Part shown: in pieces, positions 7,742 through 18,031 of the stretch | How the letters are laid out: every line of letters begins with the position of its first letter | Numbering within the stretch: the stretch's first letter is position 1 | Translations under genes and position numbers: made by a program | The notes under the pieces: model-generated | Told to the model about the DNA's origin: nothing | Databases searched by the model: none | What the model saw: only the letters and a program-made list of their open reading frames with translations | From: Coemansia sp. RSA 487 | Lineage: Eukaryota; Kickxellomycota; Kickxellomycetes; Kickxellales; Kickxellaceae | Assembly: GCA_027577595.1 (NCBI GenBank) | Contig: JANBRJ010000005.1 | Coordinates: forward strand, 124,001-188,000 | Direction of reading: 5' to 3' | Length of the DNA: 64,000 nucleotides

Positions 7742-9673
7742 TTAACTCCTGGCACAAATGATGTAGACGTTGAGCCTTGCGTATTTTAACGGGTTTTGCG
7801 CCACCATTTTGATATGGTCAAAGTTTACATGCGGAGCGTAGCTGTACAGTGGGACAAGCATGGCATTCCAGGAAGGGTCTTCCTGCGGGGGTAATAGGGG
7901 TTCCAAATCTGTTGACGCAGGGGCCACAAAAAGCGTCCGCACATACAACGGCTCACCCAGCTCATCAACTGCACGCGAAGGCGCAAAGACCAGCATATCT
8001 TTGTTAGCTATACCAAAGGCGCTGCAATTGACAGGAATCGCGGCACTCAGCAAAGCTTGAACCTCGTGATCATCCATCGACACAAGATCAGTCATCTCTA
8101 CATGCGCTTGCAAATGTCTATCGTTTACCGTCGTTGGAATATCTCCAGCCGAGCTGGTGTCTTGTTGACTCTGTTTCTTCTGGACAAGCAAGTGGCGTGG
8201 TGCCATGTATGTGGCATAAAGCAGCACATTTGTTCTCAGGCTCGGGAACACTGTGGTATCCACGGAGCCACCGTATACATTGGAGGAAGATTCACTGTGC
8301 ATATGCGCACAGACCATGCTCCCGTCATCCATTGTGCTGCATCCGATTCGCTGTGCAACAGAAGTATCTGCAAGGTACTTGATGACGGACACAACGCCAG
8401 CTTGGTGCACACCACCGTAGATAGCGGCAAGCACCAAGTTGTATGCAACCCAGAGGCGCCAAAAGTACGCGGGAAGCAAGCGGTGCCATCGCCAAGTAGA
8501 CAGAACGACGCCAGGGAGCGCAGGGAGAAGGAAGCGGGGCTCCTGGTGCCGCACAAGCGAAAGAACGGAAATTCCTGCGATGACTGATGAGCCGGTAGCC
8601 AACGACATATAACTGCCACCGTTTTTATTAGCTATGCGGCCCCTTCGGATCCATGTCCATAGCTTGAGAAGCGCAAGAACGTATAATGGCCCAAACAGCA
8701 CGGGCATCGATGCCACCACATGCAAGTACCGTGCGTGGATCCCGTGCGTCGCCAAATTAGTTGCACTCCCGTTGTACCTTAGGTTATTCAAAACAGTACA
8801 GGTCAACGTCCCCGAGACACCAAGAAGCGCATGTGGGTCGTTGCTGTGCAGTGTGCCATAGTACACGGAGTCAGCAACAACGAGGCACAGACCAGCCGCT
8901 GTCGCACATACGCATGCTGTTAGAATAATGGCACATGCTTGGGTGATAGACAGGAAGCGGCGCCACGTATAGGAGGCAACCATCATGAAGGCGACAAGCG
9001 CAAGTGGTGCAAAGAACGGGGCAAACGTAATGTGTGTGAAAGCGCCGAGAACGCCGGCAGCAGCAAGCATACACAAGGACTGCTGGACCTTCCGGACCGC
9101 CTGAGCTTTGGTTAGTCTCGCAGACCCCTTCTTCCGACGTTTGATCTGCTCCAGGTTCCCAAGCAAGGACTCGATTCGTGAGAGCAAGTCAAAGCACAAA
9201 GCCAAAACGATCGATGCAAAGGCGTTCCCGAATGCCCGCGTATGGAAGACCAGCAAACAGTGGCTGGACGCCATAAGCAACGCTGTCGGAAGCAGGCGTA
9301 CCGTGGGGTTGAGCCGTCTAATCGCACGGCACACACACAAATCCATTACCACCGACAGGCATGCCATGTAGAGGCGCTGCGACCAGAACACTGCAAACGT
9401 TGACGGCTGGATATCCATTCCAAGAAGTGTCTGTAGGACGTGGCAGACAAAGCGTAACAATAAGAATGGCATTCCCGAGTACATGTATATAGGCACTATG
9501 GAGCGGATAGGTTCTTCTGACGTGAATTCCCATGTACGCAGCGCATTGACGCCAAGGATGTCGCTGGCTGCTACCTCTGGCGCCTGGAAGAACTCGTCCG
9601 GGTGGATGTATGACGGGCTCAGCGCAAACAGTACGCGTGTGGCAAGAAGAGCCACGTACAACGTTCTGCGCAT
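7742..9673 (-). CDS. SMP3: GPI mannosyltransferase 4 (Smp3/PIG-Z, GT22 family)
   Basis: This predicted ER membrane enzyme adds the fourth, side-branch mannose to the GPI anchor precursor using dolichol-phosphate-mannose. I use the ATG at 9673 (MRRTLYVALL, 643 residues), because it puts the lumenal catalytic motif HPDEFFQ at residues 24-30, directly after the first membrane segment, as in the family. The block continues as APEVAASDILG and TWEF, closely matching PIG-Z/Smp3 rather than Gpi10, Alg9 or Alg12. Many hydrophobic segments follow. The open frame extends 64 codons further upstream, but that part is low-complexity and aromatic and probably lies in the leader. It is divergent from IWR1 across 276 bp, which probably serves both promoters. 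Confidence 0.88.
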   Translation of the reverse strand: MRRTLYVALLATRVLFALSPSYIHPDEFFQAPEVAASDILGVNALRTWEFTSEEPIRSIVPIYMYSGMPFLLLRFVCHVLQTLLGMDIQPSTFAVFWSQRLYMACLSVVMDLCVCRAIRRLNPTVRLLPTALLMASSHCLLVFHTRAFGNAFASIVLALCFDLLSRIESLLGNLEQIKRRKKGSARLTKAQAVRKVQQSLCMLAAAGVLGAFTHITFAPFFAPLALVAFMMVASYTWRRFLSITQACAIILTACVCATAAGLCLVVADSVYYGTLHSNDPHALLGVSGTLTCTVLNNLRYNGSATNLATHGIHARYLHVVASMPVLFGPLYVLALLKLWTWIRRGRIANKNGGSYMSLATGSSVIAGISVLSLVRHQEPRFLLPALPGVVLSTWRWHRLLPAYFWRLWVAYNLVLAAIYGGVHQAGVVSVIKYLADTSVAQRIGCSTMDDGSMVCAHMHSESSSNVYGGSVDTTVFPSLRTNVLLYATYMAPRHLLVQKKQSQQDTSSAGDIPTTVNDRHLQAHVEMTDLVSMDDHEVQALLSAAIPVNCSAFGIANKDMLVFAPSRAVDELGEPLYVRTLFVAPASTDLEPLLPPQEDPSWNAMLVPLYSYAPHVNFDHIKMVAQNPLKYARLNVYIICARS

Positions 9674-9949
9674 CGCAAAGTACCTTTCTGTTTTGTTGTT
9701 CCAAGTAAATATAGAACACAAGAGGATAGAGAATAGTATACGTGGCGCTGTAAAGCAGAAGAAAATGCGATAGCAGAGATCAAAAGGAACAAAGAGTGAA
9801 ATTGGTTCGCGTTCCCCTATTCCTAAAAAAAAAGATTCGCTTTTTTCATTGGGTGTGTCACTCAATTCAAAGCAAGCAGGAAATTTTGCATTTTTTTCTT
9901 ACACTTTAATTTGTTTTTGTTTACATTATCAATCTAACTATTTGAAACA

Positions 9950-11092
9950 ATGAGCATGCTTGCCAAGCATTTACAGGCGCGCAAGGACGAAAATACGCTG
10001 ACGGTTCTGCGGGTCAAGCGGAAACGCAACCAAGAGCCGCTTGATGCGTTAGTTATCCACCAGCAGCAGCGACGGGTGGCCAAGACACGACGCACGATGC
10101 TCAGCCAAGAAGGCGAGGAGAGATCTGCCACACCGAGTATATATGACGTGGACGATGGGCCTGTGCTCTTCTCTCTGGGCGAAACAGTTTCAGAAGCCGA
10201 CTTCGGGAACGCTCGGAAACGCGCCGCCTTACAAGAACGGTTAGCATTGTTGCACAGCGGACAAAAGAAGAAGGTGGAGGAGGAGGAGGAGGAGGAGGAG
10301 GACGATACGATGATGATGGATATGGATATGGATAGCGAGACAACCGGCGAACCCACAGTGGTTCGGCAAAGCGAAACAGGAGCGCAGTGGCAGCAAATCA
10401 ACAGAAACAGTCCGGGCGTTAGAGCAACACAGTTCTGCGTCATTGGTGGCAGACAAGTGCCTCTGACTGACAATATTCCACCAACAGCCGCCGATATTGC
10501 CTTCGAGTTGAACTATGGGATCCCGCAAGTGTACGCCGCCTCGGATCTGAACCGTCCAGAGACCCGGCGCATCAAGATGTTTGACGCCATTACTGAGCAG
10601 GACGTCGAGTCGCTGCGGATGGCCGAGTCCAAGGAGCGCCAGCAGCAGCGGCTGTTGCCTGTGTCTGCAGGGCATATTGCACACGCTGAGGATGAAGATC
10701 ACAAGAAGGACATGGTTGAGGAGGAGCTTGTTCCAATGGTCCGTGATCGTCTGACCTTTGTTTCCAAAACCCCCGAGTACGTCTATGACCTGTACTTTAT
10801 CCAGAGCAAACAGTCGCCGATGCAGCTCAGTGCCGGAAAGGGCCCAAACGTTGGATCGGTCCTGTGGGTCGATGACATTGACGAGTTACTGGATGCTGCT
10901 GGTTCCGACAGCGACCGCAATATTGATGATGATGACGACTCCAACGCAGAGGACTACTATGCCAACGACTACCCCGATGATCCAGACTCTAGCAGCGGCG
11001 TCTACGAGTATTACTACTCTTCGGAGGAGCGCGAGGAGCTGCGCGCCATGGGAGGAGACCACGATGACGATGTTGATGATGACGTCTGGTGA
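9950..11092 (+). CDS. IWR1: RNA polymerase II nuclear import factor Iwr1 (SLC7A6OS)
   Basis: Iwr1 binds assembled RNA polymerase II in the cytoplasm and carries it into the nucleus. The 380-residue frame starts at the ATG at 9950 (MSMLAKHLQARKDENTLTVL). An N-terminal basic stretch (VKRKRNQEP) suits an import signal. The family signature lies at about residues 270-345: YVYDLYFIQS, the strand-like VGSVLWVDDI and the acidic block with DYYANDYPDDPDS, followed by YEYYYSSEERE. A GAG repeat near 10276-10300 encodes a Glu/Asp run. The C-terminus is a run of Asp. Short and long forms vary in fungi, and this length is ordinary. Confidence 0.87.
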   Translation: MSMLAKHLQARKDENTLTVLRVKRKRNQEPLDALVIHQQQRRVAKTRRTMLSQEGEERSATPSIYDVDDGPVLFSLGETVSEADFGNARKRAALQERLALLHSGQKKKVEEEEEEEEDDTMMMDMDMDSETTGEPTVVRQSETGAQWQQINRNSPGVRATQFCVIGGRQVPLTDNIPPTAADIAFELNYGIPQVYAASDLNRPETRRIKMFDAITEQDVESLRMAESKERQQQRLLPVSAGHIAHAEDEDHKKDMVEEELVPMVRDRLTFVSKTPEYVYDLYFIQSKQSPMQLSAGKGPNVGSVLWVDDIDELLDAAGSDSDRNIDDDDDSNAEDYYANDYPDDPDSSSGVYEYYYSSEEREELRAMGGDHDDDVDDDVW

Positions 11093-11549
11093 AGAAACAA
11101 TGTAAAAACGTTCTTTTTTCGTTATTGTTGTGGTAAAATAAAAAATAATAAACTCGCTTAGCTTCGTTTAATCTTGATTAGCTCGCCTACCAACAGTGGG
11201 CATTGGATCAGGACCTTTCCTAGCTCTCACATTGTTTTTATTTTCAGTATTTTCAAAATAAGCTCAGCTTGTCCTTGAGCAAAACCAAAACAAATTAAGT
11301 TTCACTGATGTTTACGAGAGACAGCGGAGGGAGGGCACCCAATGTCACTGTTAGCTGCCAGACTAGCCCTGCAAATCAACAACCGCTTTTAGTTGGCTGT
11401 GATTGTTTTATTTCTTTAAAGGTTCTGGAACTTCATATTGCGCAGTACAGGAACCCAAGCCAAAAGCGCTGGCTTTCTCATTTCTCCGCTGTTTTTTTGT
11501 TTTGCGCTTTTAAAATAGCATTTACTTATTCTTTACGCATTGGAAACCC
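11093..11549. other. gene-free stretch after IWR1
   Basis: It begins with the A/T-rich IWR1 3' flank (aataaa-like elements near 11140). No gene is seen. An open frame from 11308 that runs into the AAA-ATPase-like remnant has no recognisable protein. Confidence 0.5.
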
Positions 11550-12875
11550 ATGTCTAAACGCAGCAACTCAAGTTCGCCTGGGAAATCAAGCCACTCCTCA
11601 GGCCGCAAGGCTTGGAAAGCGGCCCCATCTTCGGAACAGCGACCATCAGCCGTCGTCCATTAATTCCGGAGAGCGACTTAGGTGTATGGAATCCAGATAG
11701 CAGTAGCGCAGCACCTGTGCTTAACAGCCTGGCTGTCGAGGTGGTTGATGCATCCTCATATTCCCCACCTAGCGATCCATTGGAGGGCGTATCAAGGTGG
11801 TGCAGACTCCTCCTCTGTGGATCAAGTTTCAGCGGGACGTGATAGTGAGCATGAGGCTGTCCACGCACCTGAAGGTGCGCTCGGGCGATACATTCCATGC
11901 TATGCATAACATGGGGCGAGGCCCGCTGGAAGTGAACACAATTATACGCCTGCTCTGCCAAGCAGGCTATATTGTGCCTATAGCTCACAATCATGTGGGG
12001 ATTCCAAATACTGGGGTCCTGCATGCACTTGAGCAATTCTACGACCAGGCTGCAAAACAGCACAGCATGAGCAAGAGCCTTCTCGGTTCAATACATAAGG
12101 ATATGAGGGATATGCAATAGAGATATTAGGCAGCTTGCACGAGCATTCAGCAAGCCATTTGTTAGGGCATTTGGTCTAAAAGAAAACACCCTAGAAAACG
12201 TGTATCAAAACATTATAACATTGCATCTTCGTCCAGCGACAATGAACGATTACGAGATTCAGAACGAGGCCGATATGGGGAATGGCCGACCCGACATCCT
12301 TTTTTCTCCTTCACAAGTTTCTTCCCGTGTGGGTAGTAGCTCGTCACGCTATTACGTGCTTGAGCTTAAACGTTATACCGGGCCCGCCTCAGGGACAAAC
12401 GCAGCACGAATGGCAACAGAAAATAAGGCGTCTTGTTGCGAAAGCGGCCTATGGCTTGGCTATGGAGGCGCAACAGCAGATACACTCGCGCTACTTCCAA
12501 GCAGAGCCCAGTAAGGCGAAGTAGTTTTGCCAATACATCTCTGTTGTTGGTATAGCTTTCTGGACTAATCACTTCTGCATGGTTGTGGCAAGATTTAAGA
12601 GGATCGAAAACAGCAATGGCTCAATCGATCAGCAAATCGAAAAGTACCCAGGGGGCATTGTCAGCAACGGTACCGTCAGCTACACATACTTTGGTGATGT
12701 GTTGGATAGCACCCAGAACGATTGTGTACGCGAAAGAGTGGTGCAAGGGAACTTTGTCTTTTTAGCCATCTGGCATGTATCTATAGCCACACCAAAAAGT
12801 GCTTGCAATGAAATCCGATTAACTCTGTTTGCTATTGATTTGCTATGCAACTCGTGCAACAGATATTCTTGGTAA
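11550..12875 (+). pseudogene. broken AAA-ATPase-like / PD-(D/E)XK nuclease (DUF1703) gene, copy 1
   Basis: Three parts of an AAA-ATPase-like protein with a C-terminal PD-(D/E)XK nuclease domain are readable, in different frames. The first is a start with Ser/Arg-rich leader and ISRRPLIPESD. The second is a middle part (QAGYIVPIAHNHVGIPNTGV) matching the family's GYL...IPN block. The third is the nuclease part with GRPDILFSP and YYVLELKRY (the D...ExK core), AAYGLAMEAQQQI and IAFWTNHFCMVVARFKR. The ATPase core between the first two parts is missing, so there is an internal deletion as well as several frame changes. This family is widely amplified in some early-diverging fungi, and its job is not established. 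A related N-terminal piece lies inverted at 47149-47734. The right end is approximate. Confidence 0.65.
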
Positions 12876-12920
12876 AGCTCTATTTCAAAAATAAATCTAT
12901 GAGTAAAGTGTATCTAGACT

Positions 12921-14699
12921 TCAGTACCAGCACTCCTCCTGGTATCTGCCGGACTTTTCCATTGCCCGAATATACTCACCAGCGTCATCGGCAGAGAGGC
13001 CATCACCATGGCGTGTAACAACGTCCACAAAGGCAGCACGCACATCCTGGGGCATACGATTAGCATTGCCTGACACGTAGACAGAAGCCTGCTGCTCAGA
13101 GAGCAAGGACCACACCAGGCTTCCATTGTCTCGAATCCTGTCCTGCACATATACTTTGGAGCCATCTGCGGAGTCTCTAGAGAAGGCACAGAACAGGTGC
13201 AAGCATCCTTCGGAGCACCACTGCTCGAGCTGTGTGCGGTAGTAAAAGTCCTTGTGTTCGCTTCTGCATCCAAAGAACAAGTAGTTGGCGGACTGTGGAT
13301 CAACATGGCGGCGGTGCTGGATGAAGGCCATAAAGGCAGCGATACCCGTTCCAGGGCCAACCATGATAAGCGGTGTGTCTGAATCTGGCGGCAAGCGCAT
13401 CAGTCCGCGGGCAATGCGCAGCTGTACCCTGGTTCCTGTGGACATGTGGGCCAGCCATTTGGTGCACACGCCACGGCGCATAACATGCATCATTGTCTTG
13501 TACTCGACGACAGCTACTGTCAGATCAACTGCCGCGGGGGTATGCAGCGAATCCGAGGAGATCGAGAACGACCGTTCGGCTATAGCAGGCAGGACGTCAA
13601 ACGCATAGGCCACAGGGATCGGCGATCCTGGGAAGTCTGCCAGCGCCTCTGCCACGGTGCGTCGTGGTCGCATGCAGTACGCGTGCAAGTCGTCTTGGCC
13701 AGCAGTGCTAGAGAACTCGTGCAGACGGTCGCGCTCGTCTGGATTCTGTGAAAAGTAGAACAGCATTTCAAAGAACGATCGCTTGGGTATGCCGCCGATG
13801 TCAAAGTAGTATGTGCACAGCCATCGCAGCGTTGTTGTGCGCGGCACCCAGGATGCAAGCACCGTGTTGCTCAGGGGTGTTATGTGGAGAGGCGTGTCGG
13901 CGGTGTCTGTCCAATGGGCGGCTGCAAGGAACGCATCGACGTCGGGCGCCATGTTGCTAGGCCGCAGCACTGCGCAGTCGCCTGGGTTCCATTTGAGGGT
14001 GCCGTCGATTTGGAATCGCAAGTGCCGCACGTCCTGGAAGTGGTCGGGCGCCGTGATGCGCTCCGACTGCGTCAGTGTTGCAGCCACGGTTCCCGGAAAC
14101 ACAGGCGGACGATCCACAGGATCGAGCGATGCAGAGCTATCAAACGAAACATCGACAGAAGCTGCTGGCGCCACAGACTCGGGCACAATGGGCCGCGGCA
14201 AGGGGAAGTCGTGCAGCAGCGCCTCCCACAGATCCCGGAGCCACGGGTCCAGGGCGCCGTCAAGCCCCAAGTAGTGCTGGTCGTCGCCGTCGCCGCGCTC
14301 CACTACCGGCGTGGCGCCCAGCTGCGCAAGCCTTCGGTGCAAGCGCTTTGCCGCAAAGTTGAACCGCTGGTAGCTTGAGTCGCCCAGCCCAAACACAGCG
14401 TACCGCATCCCCACGAGCGCATCGTGTGGGATCGTCTTGCGCAGAAGCACGCGCCAGAACTTTTTCATGTTGTCTGGCTCGTCGCCCTGTCCAGTCGTCG
14501 AGCACACAAAGACCACCAGGGGTCTATCGCATGCAAAGAACGCCGTCCGGTCCGTCCGGTCCATCGCCTGCACTTGCACTGCAAAGTGTCGCCGCCATGC
14601 TTGCCGCGCAATACGTCGCGCCGTGTCCTCCGCATACCCCGTCTGCGATCCGTACAGGATCAGCAGCTTCCGGTCGTCTCTATCCAAAGCCCCTGCCAT
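12921..14699 (-). CDS. TAH18: NADPH-dependent diflavin oxidoreductase Tah18/NDOR1
   Basis: The enzyme passes electrons from NADPH through FAD and FMN to Dre2 in cytosolic iron-sulfur cluster assembly. I take the ATG at 14699 (MAGALDRDDRK, 592 residues); the preceding in-frame codon start is not ATG. Residues about 12-155 are a flavodoxin FMN domain (LLILYGSQTGYAED, CSTTGQGDEPDNMKKFW, FGLGDSSYQRFNFAAK). A ferredoxin-reductase-type FAD domain follows with ERSFSISSD, then the NADPH domain with GPGTGIAAFMAF and YVSGNANRMP. The ending GRYQEECWY is typical of Tah18. Length is normal. It lies tail-to-tail with the pseudogene upstream and 147 bp downstream of the small coiled-coil gene. Dre2 is not in the window. 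Confidence 0.92.
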   Translation of the reverse strand: MAGALDRDDRKLLILYGSQTGYAEDTARRIARQAWRRHFAVQVQAMDRTDRTAFFACDRPLVVFVCSTTGQGDEPDNMKKFWRVLLRKTIPHDALVGMRYAVFGLGDSSYQRFNFAAKRLHRRLAQLGATPVVERGDGDDQHYLGLDGALDPWLRDLWEALLHDFPLPRPIVPESVAPAASVDVSFDSSASLDPVDRPPVFPGTVAATLTQSERITAPDHFQDVRHLRFQIDGTLKWNPGDCAVLRPSNMAPDVDAFLAAAHWTDTADTPLHITPLSNTVLASWVPRTTTLRWLCTYYFDIGGIPKRSFFEMLFYFSQNPDERDRLHEFSSTAGQDDLHAYCMRPRRTVAEALADFPGSPIPVAYAFDVLPAIAERSFSISSDSLHTPAAVDLTVAVVEYKTMMHVMRRGVCTKWLAHMSTGTRVQLRIARGLMRLPPDSDTPLIMVGPGTGIAAFMAFIQHRRHVDPQSANYLFFGCRSEHKDFYYRTQLEQWCSEGCLHLFCAFSRDSADGSKVYVQDRIRDNGSLVWSLLSEQQASVYVSGNANRMPQDVRAAFVDVVTRHGDGLSADDAGEYIRAMEKSGRYQEECWY

Positions 14700-14846
14700 T
14701 TTTGCCACTTCAATTCTAAAAATATAAAAATAAAATAAAATAAAAAAAAGCGCACCAAATTAAGAAGAAAAAAATAGAATACAAATTACAAATCAGAAAA
14801 AGAAAGCGAAAATGAAAATGAAAAAATCACAACCCAGGGGCTTTTG

Positions 14847-15155
14847 TTAGAGGTCTGCGCTGGACACCTTGACGATATCGATAGCCTTTGCCAATGCCTT
14901 CCACTGTTCGTTGGACGCCTCCACTTTGTCTGCCAACCGAGCTACCGTGCTCTGCGACGCCGCCAGCGTCTGCTGCGTCTCGCGAACACAGCTGTCCAGC
15001 CCGGCCGTTTGCTTTGCCACGCGCATAACCATGTCTCGCACTTCGCTACCTCCCGACGCCTCGTGCACAAGCGACCCGAGCTCGCCGACAATACCTTGCG
15101 CGTGTTCGCGGACGTCCACTTGTGCCTCCTCGGTGGTAGTAGCTTTCAGGCTCAT
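14847..15155 (-). CDS. small coiled-coil protein, unrecognised
   Basis: The ATG at 15155 gives 102 residues starting MSLKATTTEEAQVDVREHAQ. The whole chain is predicted helical with heptad-like spacing (IVGELGSLVHE, VAKQTAGLDSCVRETQQTL, ARLADKVEASNEQWKALAKA). Small all-helical proteins of this size occur as subunits of assemblies such as BLOC-1/BORC or kinetochore complexes, but no signature decides between them. The open frame extends 44 codons upstream of this ATG through low-complexity Lys/Phe sequence, which is probably leader. It is divergent from the DinB-like gene with 178 bp between start codons. Confidence 0.6.
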   Translation of the reverse strand: MSLKATTTEEAQVDVREHAQGIVGELGSLVHEASGGSEVRDMVMRVAKQTAGLDSCVRETQQTLAASQSTVARLADKVEASNEQWKALAKAIDIVKVSSADL

Positions 15156-15333
15156 TTCGTATGGAAAAAAGTGACTATTTGATAAAAGTGCATAAAAAGG
15201 GGGTAAAGGGGGGGTTGAGAAAAAGAAAGGCTTTTTTTTGCTTGACCTTTTTTTTACTTTTTTTTTCATGCAAATAAAAAAAAGCAAGCTCTTCTTTACT
15301 TTCCTTGTACTAGCCTGTATTTTATGTTCTAGG

Positions 15334-15876
15334 ATGGATCACCACCACTTGGCTTCACCTTCGGAGCTGCTCCAAGCGGCCGAATCCTATCTACTGCACT
15401 TGCACAGATCGCTGACCCAGATCCCCGACCCTGAGTACACACGTGTCTCGTGCGCTCTTCCAGGCAGCACCATTGGCAAGCACGTCCGCCACGTTCTGGA
15501 CCACTTCGCCCTGCTTCTCTCGGCAGACCCCAGGAACCCAGCTGAATACGTTAGTTACGCACAAAGGGAGCGCAACCCCGCCGCCCAAAGCTCCGTAGCA
15601 GGCGGCCAGGACGCTATCATGAAGATGGTCGATACGCTGCGATCCGCACAGGAGGCACGTGCTATTGTGCCGGATGCTCCTGTGAGGATCGAGGACACTA
15701 TGCCTGGAAACAACGAGGACGCTGCTTTTGTGTCATCGTGGGGCAGAGAGCTGTGGTTCTGCACACACCATATGATCCACCACAACGCCGTCATCGCCTG
15801 TCTGATGCACGAGTTTGGGCTCCATCCTCCCAAAGAGTTCGCCTATGCCCCATCCACTCTCAAGCATTCGCACTAG
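15334..15876 (+). CDS. DinB/YfiT-like putative metalloenzyme
   Basis: The ATG at 15334 opens 180 residues (MDHHHLASPSELLQAAESYL). The chain is a predicted four-helix bundle with the DinB-type histidine pattern: GKHVRHVLDHF at about 49-58 and, near the C-terminus, ELWFCTHHMIHHNAVI. These histidines would hold a divalent metal. A longer frame reaching back to 15238 reads as Phe/Lys-rich leader and is not needed. Eukaryotic members of this group have no settled substrate; bacterial relatives include thiol-dependent S-transferases. It lies convergent with SEC61, 147 bp away. Confidence 0.7.
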   Translation: MDHHHLASPSELLQAAESYLLHLHRSLTQIPDPEYTRVSCALPGSTIGKHVRHVLDHFALLLSADPRNPAEYVSYAQRERNPAAQSSVAGGQDAIMKMVDTLRSAQEARAIVPDAPVRIEDTMPGNNEDAAFVSSWGRELWFCTHHMIHHNAVIACLMHEFGLHPPKEFAYAPSTLKHSH

Positions 15877-16023
15877 CATAGCTTCTTCCGTAGAGCACAC
15901 TCATTCTTTTTTTTTTTTGGAAGGCGGTATAATAGTCATAAAGCGCATTTTGCAAATAAAAAGCTTTTTATTAAAGGTCTTGCATTGAACGAAGGAAAAA
16001 GAAAACGAATCCATCCCCAGCTC

Positions 16024-17451
16024 TTACATGCCAGTGACACCAAGGCCACCCATCTCCGCCTGCTCCTTTGCAAACGCCTCAAAGTAGTTGTAGATGATCG
16101 TGACCGCAAGCAGAATACCGGTTCCCGATCCGATGGCACCCAGCAGATCCGCCGAGATCGACAGAATGCCAATGATCACGCCGCCCACCGTGGCTGCCGT
16201 CGGGATAATGCGCTTCAGCTCCTTGTACATCGACGTCTCGCGGTACCCAGCAATCACCGTCTGCTGGTCACGCAGCTCACGCGCAACCTCGCGCGGCCCC
16301 GATCCACTGATATCAAGCCATGCACGAGACAGCAGCGCGCACACCGTCAGCATGTACCCGACGTACAGGACAAAGTGTATCGGGTCCTTCAGGGTGCTGA
16401 CAAACTCGCGCGGCGGCGTCATGTAGTACGCAAGCCCCGATGTCGGGAAGAACTGCGACGACCCCTTATACGGCTCCCACACGCCAAGCAGCTTGATCAG
16501 AAGGTTGTCCGGGAACCGCCGGTACAGAAGCTGCGAGATCATAAACACGTTGGACGCAAGCGCCGACTGTAGCATGATGGGCATGTTCGATGTGTAGAAC
16601 AGCTTGATGGGGAACGACGCGCGGTGTCCGCGGAACCTGGCCGATTTGACTGGGATCTCCACGCGGAACCCTTGCAGGTAGATGACAACCGAGAACACAA
16701 GCACCGTGGCCACAAGGTTGGTCAGGTTCGGCAGGTTCGACCGCGTCAGCGCCTCGTACACCGCCTTGAACTTGTTGGACCGCACAAACAGAAGATGGAA
16801 GAACGCAATGATTGCGCCCTCAAACTCGGGGCCCTTGCCGCTGTTGATCGTCAGCGGCGACAGCGACTTCCACACAATGTCCTCGCAAATGTTGGTCGCA
16901 ATGAACAGGTTAATTCCAGAGCCCAGCCCATAGCCCTTCTGCAGCATCTCGTCAAGGAGAATCACAATCACCCCGGCCACAGATAGCTGGATGATCAGCA
17001 GAAGGCAGATGCCCGCGCCAAGGCTCTTTGGGTCGCCATACTGCCCGGTCATCACCGCAACCGTCGCCGACCCAAACGTGATCAGCATCGCAAACAGCTT
17101 CTGCGCACCCGAGAACAGCGCACGGTCCTCGCGTAGAGAGTAGTCCACAGAGATGATCTGCGCGCCCGCAAGCAGCTGCATGATCATTCCGGACGTGATG
17201 ATGGGCGTGATACCAAACTCCATGAGCGTTCCGCGGTTGGACGCGAGAATCACGCGCATCCAGTACAGTGGATCCGACGAATCAGACGACATGATGCCGT
17301 ACAAAGGCACTTGCGACAGGACCAGGAAGATAAGAAGAGTGATGACCGTCCACAGCACCTTTTGGTTGAACGCCACCTTACGGTCAGGCGAGGCCACCTC
17401 CGGGATCACCCCCATGAAGGGCCTGATGAGCGTCAGAACGCGAAAGCCCAT
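16024..17451 (-). CDS. SEC61: Sec61 alpha, protein-conducting channel of the ER translocon
   Basis: Sec61 alpha is the channel for co- and post-translational entry of proteins into the ER. The 475-residue frame begins at the ATG at 17451 ([20 protein letters not shown]), matching the family start. Ten hydrophobic segments are present. Conserved blocks include the plug/TM2 region ([20 protein letters not shown]), [35 protein letters not shown] and [12 protein letters not shown] (the loop 6 ribosome-binding area). No intron is needed. A TCACGTGA octamer lies about 335 bp upstream of the ATG. The beta subunit gene lies at 50.8 kb in this window. Confidence 0.96.
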   Translation of the reverse strand: MGFRVLTLIRPFMGVIPEVASPDRKVAFNQKVLWTVITLLIFLVLSQVPLYGIMSSDSSDPLYWMRVILASNRGTLMEFGITPIITSGMIMQLLAGAQIISVDYSLREDRALFSGAQKLFAMLITFGSATVAVMTGQYGDPKSLGAGICLLLIIQLSVAGVIVILLDEMLQKGYGLGSGINLFIATNICEDIVWKSLSPLTINSGKGPEFEGAIIAFFHLLFVRSNKFKAVYEALTRSNLPNLTNLVATVLVFSVVIYLQGFRVEIPVKSARFRGHRASFPIKLFYTSNMPIMLQSALASNVFMISQLLYRRFPDNLLIKLLGVWEPYKGSSQFFPTSGLAYYMTPPREFVSTLKDPIHFVLYVGYMLTVCALLSRAWLDISGSGPREVARELRDQQTVIAGYRETSMYKELKRIIPTAATVGGVIIGILSISADLLGAIGSGTGILLAVTIIYNYFEAFAKEQAEMGGLGVTGM

Positions 17452-18031
17452 TCCGATTTACTAGCTTATAGACGTTATTTAATAGCAGATGAGCCCGCAG
17501 GGGAAAGATAGATTCGCAAAAATGAACACAAGCAGTCTTGCAAAGAAGAAACAAGTGATTAGGAATATAGAGAAAAGGAACTGCTGAATAAAAAGATGGT
17601 TGGGCGAGAAAGAAAGAAAGCTCTATCAGCAGAAAATGCGAAGAATAGATCCTTTTCTTTTTTGCTGTTGACGTTTGAAGCTCGAAAGCGCTTTTGGCAG
17701 TGCTGTTTTGTTGTTGCCGATTCTGCTGGCTAGCAGCCATTGGACAAGAATGCATTGCTTACTGCCTGCATCAAAATAGTTTTCTCACGTGAATCATAAT
17801 TGCTAGCCAGCCAATAAACACGCTGTACCAGCTTCAACAAGAGATCCCCGCAAACTGGTGCTTTAAACCCTTGAAAGGAACATTGAAGCAAGCATTTATA
17901 TTGAGAGTACCAAAAAAGAAATAAACAAAGGCGAGTGTGTCGTATAACTTGTCTCACAAGCAACAAATACACAAAAGAGGAAATCAAAAATGAAACGAAA
18001 CGAAACAAAGCGAAACGAAAATAAAAGAACC
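17452..18031. other. intergenic: SEC61 promoter and SCS7 3' flank
   Basis: No gene is recognised. Overlapping open frames here have no domain. Near 17990-18025 is an A-rich region with repeated gaaac/gaaaa units, probably in the SCS7 3' end. A palindromic TCACGTGA lies at 17785. Confidence 0.5.
17785..17792. promoter_or_regulatory. TCACGTGA E-box palindrome upstream of SEC61
   Basis: This perfect 8-bp palindrome contains the CACGTG core bound by bHLH and bHLH-zip factors. It lies about 335 bp upstream of the SEC61 start codon. The bHLH protein at 56-58 kb belongs to a class that binds such sites, but no link is shown. A single site of this length can occur by chance. Confidence 0.25.
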
